From Icerya purchasi (taxonomy: Eukaryota > Arthropoda > Insecta > Hemiptera > Monophlebidae): DNA of 64,000 bases. Below, piece after piece: positions 56,195 to 64,000 of this stretch. The DNA is taken from positions 226,049,064 through 226,113,063 of the forward strand of contig CM077115.1 in the NCBI GenBank assembly GCA_039619475.1, written 5' to 3'. The translations under genes were made by a program, and so were the position numbers. Each line of letters begins with the position of its first letter. Within the stretch, counting starts at the first letter, position 1. Under the pieces are notes generated by a model. The model was not told where the DNA came from and made no database searches. It saw nothing but the letters and a program-made list of their open reading frames with translations.

Positions 56195-57790
56195 AAATGT
56201 AAATTTTACCTCGTCCGAACATTAAACCCAGATTTATCAATAAGGAGTATTTTCTACTACTTTTCAGATGTGCGCTTAATGTGTTCTTTTGAGTATTGTG
56301 TCTTCTTCCGATTTTCCCGGAAGTTACGACGGCAGGGGTTCCAACGTCATAATGTGTGCTCATATGCTAATGTCACACCGTTTGTCTAGGCACAGATTCG
56401 GCAGCGATGTCGGCGACTGTTCTGAAACAATCTTTCTTCGAGAGGCCGGGAAAGATCGATAGCACCTTTTCCCCGCTGTCTAGAAGTTCGAAATCTGTTT
56501 CCAGTATCGTTATCACGGGCTAGCTCGATTAACGCGCGACTTTTTAAATATTTACCCTTCATCCTCCAATTTCGGCTTTTCGAAAGTGACGCATTCCTCT
56601 GCACGTTATTCTCTCGGTTGTCTACGTTAACACAAATATGTAGCCGACAAAGAACAAATTCAGTCATTTTATTTGTACATTATAAAACTGGCACAGTTCA
56701 ATGTCACTTTTACATTGCACAGTTGCCAGTTTTTCGTTTTTTCTTGCGCTTTTATTTACATAGCAGTTTCCCTATTTATATGTATGCTCGTTACTACGAA
56801 TACATTACGAATACATATAGCTAATTTATGGATTTCGAAAGAGCGCTCACTACGAGTCTGCACATCCAACGGTGTAGTCGGAGGATATCACGCATGATCA
56901 GAATATATGCGAATAGCAACGCTGTATAAGCGGACCTCAAGTAGTGGTAATTGCTCGGTTTTAGAACGTTAATTGTTTTTTTTTTTTTTTTTTTTTTTTA
57001 ATCGTTTTCATTGATAGCCATGTATTGAAATGCGACACGATAGTTTTCGTTTTGAAGGGGTTAGTTCAGAGGAGGCGGGGAATAGCTAAGGAAAAATATG
57101 GCGTCAAATCACCAGAACGCCTTCCGATACATTGTTAAGAGTAACCTTTTACACGTTCATTAATTTCTCCTCTGGCGGATAGAAGTTTTGAGTTTTAGAA
57201 CGAAAAAGTTTTTCTATCGCGTAGAGGAAAAGAGCACGTGCACCGAGAAGGACTTAACGCTCGTTCTGGAAAAGCACAAGTCACCGCATTACAAAGTTGT
57301 CGGAAGGGGAAGATTTTCCGGCTAATTCGACCGATTTTCTCCCGTATTTGAAAAGAGCTCCTCCCTCCGCTGATGAATTAGCGATCCGGTGATGATAAAT
57401 GTAACGAGATTCAGTGCCAGAGTATTCGTCACCTATAGACATGATCGATGACGACCGTGGACGAAATTAGTATGAATCGATAAAAGAAACACCGATCAGG
57501 GGTGATGTCCGTTTAAAATGTACTCCTTAGACGCCGACCGAAGTGGAATGAGTAGCCTTTCTAGAATAAGGAAAAACGGTAGTTTTGCGTTCGTTTCCAA
57601 AGCTTACACATTTTGTGTAGATGCGGTTCGGTGGCGGGGATATTTCGTACACAGGTAGAGGCGTAGTTGCGGCGGGTTGACCAGCTGAAATAGCGAGAGA
57701 TGCTAATGACTGCATGCAGCAAGATGCGGCGCGGATGTAATTGGAAAAGGAGTCACGTAGATAACGCCCAAACATGTAATAATAAATGTA
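56195..57790. other. Noncoding sequence
   Basis: T run at 56,976-57,000. From about 57,100 the sequence becomes richer in G+C. No recognised gene or RNA. Confidence 0.5.
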
Positions 57791-57791
57791 G

Positions 57792-57816
57792 CGGCGGCAG
57801 CAGCAGCAGCAGCAGC
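57792..57816. repeat. CAG/GCA microsatellite
   Basis: Seven to eight imperfect CAG units following two CGG-type units. They create poly-Ser or poly-Cys in chance frames on either strand. Confidence 0.9.
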
Positions 57817-58117
57817 AAGAGGAGGCCGTGTAACGAAGGACAATTAATGTGTAAAATCGAAACGCATCCGTATCTATATAGACAACCCCGGCTGTAAAGG
57901 TAGCGCCTTTTATCAAGCTGGCTCTGTATAAATTATACAGGTATGCGCGCGCCGGTGTATTTATTTAGTTATTTATTTATATTCTCTTCCGATGTTTTTT
58001 ACTTTTATTTTAGACTTACTTTCGCCATTGGCCAGTTTCGGAAAAATACCTACCAGCTCCGCGAACGCCGGACCGCGTCTTTCATTTCGTGAAAATGCTA
58101 GATAGCGCTGCGGCCGA

Positions 58118-58156
58118 GATGATGATGACGATGACGACGACGACGACGACGATGAT
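58118..58156. repeat. ATG/ACG trinucleotide repeat
   Basis: About twelve GAT/GAC units in a GC-richer context. The complementary strand gives poly-Ser/Val chance frames. Confidence 0.9.
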
Positions 58157-58700
58157 AACGACACGGAGGTCAGAGCGCGGGCATGGGTGTGATCGCGGAT
58201 AATCAAATAGCTTCCTGAGTTTTATTCGTGCTAACCTTCGCTCATCTAAGTATAGCCGCTGGCAGCCTGTGCACACTGCCGCCGAACAGAGTGGCCGCGG
58301 CCTATCCGGCTAGTACGGGCGGGCCACTGTTTTTCGGATATGAAACGAAGTTGGCCGGCAACAATCGGCCCTTTCGATTATCTATATATTACACTTTTAT
58401 CTGTGTGTCATCCGAGCAGCGACCAACACCGCGATTCGACGCAATTGCCTCGAAACCCGCGGCAGCCAGTTCACCGAGCGGCCGCGACTGCGAAATAATA
58501 ATAAAATCGATTCGACCGCCGTTGATGTCCGCTTAATTTTTTCATTTATTAATAAAATCAAAATCTTATCAACACCGCCGCCTCCGGCTAATTTCGATCT
58601 CTGGAAGCGCGCTTCGGACGTTCGGCAATAATTGCAACGCGACTAGCTCGCCGGTCGGTTGGTCGGTCTCCATTAACTAGTTTTTATTGTTTTTTCCCCG

Positions 58701-58703
<3 letters not shown>

Positions 58704-58741
<38 letters not shown>

Positions 58742-58745
58742 TATG
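58704..58745. repeat. ATT microsatellite
   Basis: About thirteen ATT units. Confidence 0.95.
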
Positions 58746-58749
58746 ATTA

Positions 58750-61700
58750 TTATTCCTTTCTAAATGCCTAACTCGGCTTCGTTCCCCTCCCCCTACCTGC
58801 ACAACTTCCCGCGCTGTGGTCGGCTTCGTCGAAAAATTCTTTTAATCCTCCTCAACGACCGATTCGGGCAGTCAGCGCCAAATTCTCTGGCATAAGTTGT
58901 AGGCATTTCTTAATTGATTTTAATCGTCATTCGACAAACGTAATTAGCTGTGGCCGCTTTTTTCCTATCCTTATAAGAGGGACATTATGAGACGCGTTAT
59001 TAATATACGTAGCGTGAAATGCTCTAACGTGGCTATAAGTCAATTTTTGAGGGCGCCGACTGCGCAAACAGGGCTGCAAGCGTTAACACACAATGCGCTG
59101 CCGTAAGCGAGACAATAATATCTGATTTATGAAATTCTTAACGGTTTCGTAGTACGACCGGTGTGCAGAGTTATAATTAGCACGTGGTAAAAACGTAAGA
59201 CGAAATTATTTGTGTCGGACTGAAGTAAATAACAAATTTTAACTTTCTTTACGTTTAGGATGTGTTCGATTCAATGTTTTACAACCGTCCAGGTAATCCG
59301 CAACCTAATACGGTCTTTCAAGTTGCAGTTGTCGCATAAGAATCATTTGATAATCTGGTAGATTCTTCTTTTCTTTTTTTTTCCTTTTTTTTTTTCCTTT
59401 TTTTTTTTTTTTCGGTCTGGCAAGAAATCATTTGGCCATTATTACAAATTTAATATAAATAGAAAACTAAGCGCGATTGTTTCTCGAATAAAACGTGTAC
59501 ACCCTCCAACAGGTATGTATACTGAACATTTTGTAGTTACGTCGCACACTGCATTTGCGACTATTCCGAGAGTCGTCATTTTCGTGATTCATATTATGGT
59601 CTTCTTCCGTTGGCTGTGCTGTTCTGATACGTGTTCATCTTTTGCGTTTCCCATGCGAAAGAGGTTTAGTGGCATATAAAACTACCGGATAAAACTTTGA
59701 TATCAGTTAAGGTTTTTTGTCTCTATGTTGTACGAGTTCATTTCATTTCTTTAGCTTTAAAATGGTTTTTCCTTCGGCGAGCTTTCATCCTGCATTGAGC
59801 GAATGCCATATATAAGATTTAGTTATCGTTCGGGAAAACTTAAGAGTATTTCCCTAAAAACCGACTAGAATGCGGAGGTAAATAAAAAAAAAATTGCGAA
59901 TATTTTCGGTAAAAATCGGTTTGTCGTTTTTTTTTTTGTTGGTTTTTTTTTTTGTGTGTGTTATTTCAGCGTGTTCGAGAGAAATCCCGTTTGCAATGGA
60001 GTAACACGCGCGGAAAATATTTTTGAACTATTTCCCAGACGCTGTTAGAATACACTTGATAATAATACTTGTATTGTTGAGTATTCGAACTCTTGAAATA
60101 AATCGTAGTCGTTTTTCACACAGAATCGAACCTACTCAAATACTCGTCGAATCGAAAATTCGCAAACTCATTCTGGAGAAAACATTCAAAAAAAAAAAAA
60201 TAGCAATGTGCTCTGTGTCTGCAAGGGCACCCTATAAAGAGATTGCTCGTGCTGTCTTACCGTCTCGTTTTCTTCCTTGACAAATATTAAACAACACTGA
60301 TGGAATCTCTGAAAAAGGAAAAGAAAAAGTCTAAACCTAAAAGCCACTCTATTCTACCATCTGCGTGTTTATCGCTTGTTTTTAATCAAAATTTTTATTT
60401 TTTATTTATTTATTTATTTTTTTTTTATCTTTAATGAAATTTCTGTCGTTATTTTTTCCCGGTTTTTATCAATTCAACCGGAATTACTCTGCGACATCAC
60501 ACGTGCCACAAATAACATCGGTAGAAAAATACGTAAATTGCTAAAAATCGCTTCAATTGCGGAGCTTCCATCGATACCTTTTTATATGCATATATTGTAA
60601 TGAAACAATGGGCGAGGTAAACTTAAATAAAAATCAGAGCATTAAAGAATATTTCGATATTAGTATTAACTGATAATCGATTTATTTTTCTGTTTTCGTA
60701 GTGAATTTAACGATTTTACCTCGCGTACGGAAAATTTGCAAACTAGCTCTTATCGTTTTTAAAGTCACATATTTTAAACGATAAGCTTCAGCTGGTTTGT
60801 AATCGAGCTAAAAATGCTCACTTTTCAATCTTATCCTAACGTTGAAAATCTTACAGATTACCAGCAGAGTTTCATAAATTTCACACAGATATCAATGCAC
60901 CGAGAGGAGAGGCCGAACTGATGCTATTTATGCCGATTTATTTCGTAGGAATCGGCTAACGATGACGACGGACAGTCTTTACATGAAGGCGATATCTGAT
61001 GTACTTGTACAACTCGGAAACGTAATTATAAGAACGTATACAGATGATATTCTATAATTATTATATTTTGTACTATAATTTCGTTTAAAAAATATCGAAA
61101 ATGTTATTGCTTCCTTTATAAACGGTATTAAAACGGGGGCTATATCCTTCAACGCACGAATATGTGCTTAAAAAGAAAGCTTTAAGCATGTTAAATATAA
61201 TCTCAAATGGTATAGTTTTTTTCATGTCATATCTAGAAAGCAGAGAATATAATTTACGGAAAGTTGCACTATGCTCGGTTTTATTTTTACCTGAGATACG
61301 GCCGACAGTGATAACGACTATGACGTTGATGGCAATTTAAGTAGTAAAAGTGTCTCTGTTCAAAAAGACAGACATCTACAACAGGAAATCTAACACATGT
61401 TCGCTTCGGCGAACTCACAATAATAGAAACAGTTTCAACGCTGATAAATGCAATTCTATTTCATGTGACACTCTCTGAATAAATTATACAGTCTTTCTTT
61501 TGACCATTTATACTATTCGATGAATATACAAAAACAAATCGCATATTTCTCTCAGCAATTAAATTCGAAGGACCATTTACAGAGTGATATCGAATTTTAA
61601 TTATCCAATATCGTCCTAAAGAAACGGAATATGTCCAGTAAGGGAAACTACACGTTTATTATTTTGTCCGTATTTCATTTTCCAGTTAGCATACGTAATA

Positions 61701-64000
61701 AGCGACGTTTTCCCATTATCAAAAAAGACCTTTGATTTCTGATTCGCAGATAAAAGTATGTAATCATTTTCCAGCAGATCACTTACAAGCGGTAACTGAC
61801 CACTCTTGAAATTATGATAATACGACAAACCCCGTAAATTACGAGTAGAGTTACACGTAATTAATACTAGAAGTAGCGTAAAGTAAAGTACGTCCCATCC
61901 CCTTGGGTAGGGTATCATGGATTATGCAATTACGTTTTTCATAATGTACCTTAAAGCCTAATGGAACTGTCCCTTTCTACTCGTGATCCGCCTTTACTTT
62001 CCCAGATTTCTCTGGTACACAAGAAAAATACATTTTACACCGAAAGTAATAAATGATTTTTTGATCAGATGCCGGTAGAGAGATATGTGTTCATGGGGCG
62101 AGGAGTGATCTGAGACGTGTTTAGCAAAATCCGATGAAGACATTCGCATATAAATGATAAAATTAGTTTTTCTTCGCAGTATGTACTGCGGCATATGTGC
62201 GTGGGGGGACATTAGTGTAAATATTCTTGTATTTCAAACGAACGGAAACTAAATTCAAACCGAGCTGACCGGCTGCCTGATAAAATTAATTCAATCGATA
62301 TTGATAATAAATGTTTTCACGTGTGTGGTCGCATTTGTTTGTCCGATGCCGTCTTAATCTCCGTTTTCTCCTTTATTTATTCTCGGAAGCTATGTGTTGC
62401 ACGCTGAGAATGTTGCCAATAGGATAGACTTTTTTTTTCTTTTTTTTTTTCGAAAGGAGGGTTATCTTACTTGGTGCAAAATCATCGAGAAAGAATGGCC
62501 ATATTGCACCGAAAATGACAAGAACCATCATTAGATGGTATTAATTATGATCGAAATAACTTTGATAAAGTGTTATTAGAATTAAACAAATCAATGGTAA
62601 ATCCGTCAAAGATTAAGGAATAATACAAATACAGACATAAACACAATACTGAATACTTACCAGAAATATAATCAATCCTAATCGGGTGTTACTTTTAAAC
62701 AAAAGTCTTTTAAACCGGCGTTTATGACTGAGATCGTAAAATGTCTTTTAAATAATAACGACGGTAAAATATTTTTCCCCAACGTTCCTGGAAGAACAAG
62801 AAGGGGTAAACCACCTGTCAAAGTAAGATCATCGGTTATTGGCATCGATATTGCAGGTAGACCTTTACAGCGTAGCTTACTATATGTAAAAATTAAAGAT
62901 AAAACAAACATTTTTTTATTAATTTCTAGACACAGATTTGTGTGGATACTAATGCACGGACAAAGCTGCGGATATTACAGCTAAATGTGAGGGGATCGTT
63001 TTTTATTGGAATTCCTACAGAGGCGTGGTAATTTAAAGGTGCTACAAAGTAATTCCTGAAAGTTACAAAAAATCTTTCAACGTCACGATTTGCGTGTTTC
63101 TCAGACGAAACTCCTCATTGACGACGAACGGTAATTATTTTAAGAAAAAGATTACATACGTGTATACAAACGCGTACAAGGATTTGTTGAATGCCGAAAT
63201 GCTAAAAAAAAAAAAAAAAAAAAGGTAAAATTTCTCAATGTAATCAATTTTTGGTCGTCCTGTTATTATTCATCTTTATCCAAATAGACTGATATCTTCA
63301 GTTGTCGTGCGGTTTCAAAGGTAACGTTACTTCCAAATTATAAAAGTAATTAATTTTTTCAAAATGTACTAAACTGTAGCGTGTATTATACATGCATTCA
63401 GTACAGTACTGTTAAGTAGCTTTTAAAAATATCGTCTAAAAATTGCCATTAGTTGCCGTTCGCCTAATACCATAATCTCTAAGTAAAAATCGAAAATTGT
63501 TAACTTCAATTATCTTACGCGTATCATTTAATTGTTAATTTTAATTTGGTGAATTATTATTACTACTATTTATAATCATGTAGAAAGTAACGAGATGGCG
63601 GCCAAAATACTGCTAATCGTTATTATCTGTGGCGGTCCGTGTTTAAATATAAAATGGTCCCGTTTTGTTACCACCCCGCATTATAATATTTTATTCGTTT
63701 CCATAGTTAGTTGTGCTTTCCAAGTTCATTTCCAATTCTTTTTTCTTTTCCTTTTTGTTTATAACAGGGTTTTACGAACTCGGACGGCTCGCTTACAGTC
63801 GTTTTAGTCGTGCCAAAGGAATTAAAGAGCTCAATGGAAACCGCACTAGAGAGTGGGAATAATGATAAGAGTCAGTGAGGATAATGATAAGAGCCCGCTA
63901 AGCAAGACCGCAGCTACTGTCGGCAGTGTAAAAACGAGAAATCTTAATACAATCCGTAAGGAATATTTTTTAATGAATTTCACGCGGGAATCACTAGCGG
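58750..64000. other. Noncoding sequence to the window end
   Basis: No coding or RNA gene recognised. The first 300 bases are less AT-rich and include a cluster of TAAT-core words (58,905-58,950). The rest is AT-rich with T or A runs at 59,366-59,412, 59,930-59,955, 60,404-60,426, 62,430-62,450 and 63,205-63,223. The 62,678-62,984 stretch is open on both strands for 77-86 codons without a family match. Confidence 0.45.

Noticed and set aside
57527..57916. 129-codon minus-strand open frame with a Cys run
   Set aside because: The Cys run is a CAG microsatellite read in the opposite frame; there is no domain, and the overlapping plus frame is equally open.
57973..58276. Poly-Ser/Val minus-strand open frames
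   Set aside because: They are produced by the GAT/GAC trinucleotide repeat.
62678..62984. Open frames on both strands over the same 300 bases
   Set aside because: Neither matches a known family and there is no flanking coding signal; simultaneous opening on both strands is typical of chance.
1..64000. CRISPR arrays, bacterial operons, rRNA genes, phage or polydnavirus-type gene clusters
   Set aside because: None seen. No direct-repeat/spacer array, no ribosome-binding-site-led gene strings and no rRNA sequence; the content is eukaryotic noncoding DNA and transposons.

Overview
This is an AT-rich, intron- and intergenic-type eukaryotic window. Low-complexity tracts (long A/T runs, TA, ATT, AAAT and CAG microsatellites) are frequent. 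Every recognisable protein-coding segment belongs to a transposable element. The mix of jockey-clade, I-like, R1-like, RTE-like and CR1/jockey-like non-LTR retrotransposons (LINEs), a tRNA-derived SINE and a Helitron points to an arthropod, most likely an insect. The sequence does not fix the order. I found no intact cellular gene. One Cys-rich open segment at about 13.56-13.86 kb (minus strand) is the only candidate exon of a host gene, and it is weak.

Layout. 0-11 kb: noncoding sequence with decayed LINE pieces (RNase H remnant at 1.0-1.7 kb, possible RT scrap at 5.2-5.4 kb, LINE C-terminus with an AAAT-type tail at 6.5-7.2 kb) and a tRNA-derived SINE at 7.2-7.4 kb. 11-12.6 kb: an R1-like 3' end followed directly by the 3' end of a second LINE family, called family C here. 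12.6-20 kb: noncoding, with a 29-bp tandem repeat at 17.3 kb. 20-27.4 kb: three more family C fragments and one I-like 3' end. 27.57-30.6 kb (minus): the best-preserved element, a jockey-clade LINE with an uninterrupted 889-codon ORF2 and the last part of ORF1. 31.2-32.8 kb: a family C tail, then an intact RNase H/zinc-knuckle fragment of an I-like LINE flanked by an 8-bp target-site duplication. 36.5-42.8 kb: four family C fragments in both orientations. 46.3-49.8 kb: a nested stack. An I-like LINE was broken by a jockey 3' fragment (9-bp duplication) and by an inverted RTE-like fragment, and is followed by another family C copy. 49.9-54.1 kb: two kinds of degenerate repeats, including an array of about 85-bp units, then a Helitron Rep/helicase pseudogene. 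55.7-56.2 kb: an endonuclease-domain scrap. 56-64 kb: noncoding sequence, relatively GC-rich around 57.5-58.9 kb, with trinucleotide repeats and a homeodomain-site-like cluster.

Most elements are 5'-truncated, as expected from target-primed reverse transcription, and are inactive by stops and frameshifts. The exceptions with open frames (27.7-30.4, 31.9-32.7 and 47.9-48.7 kb) look younger. The most informative observations are: the nested stack, where removing each insertion restores the frame; stem-loops next to the poly(A) in several LINE lineages, including two I-like copies with different paired sequences but the same architecture; and the minisatellite array beside the Helitron relic.
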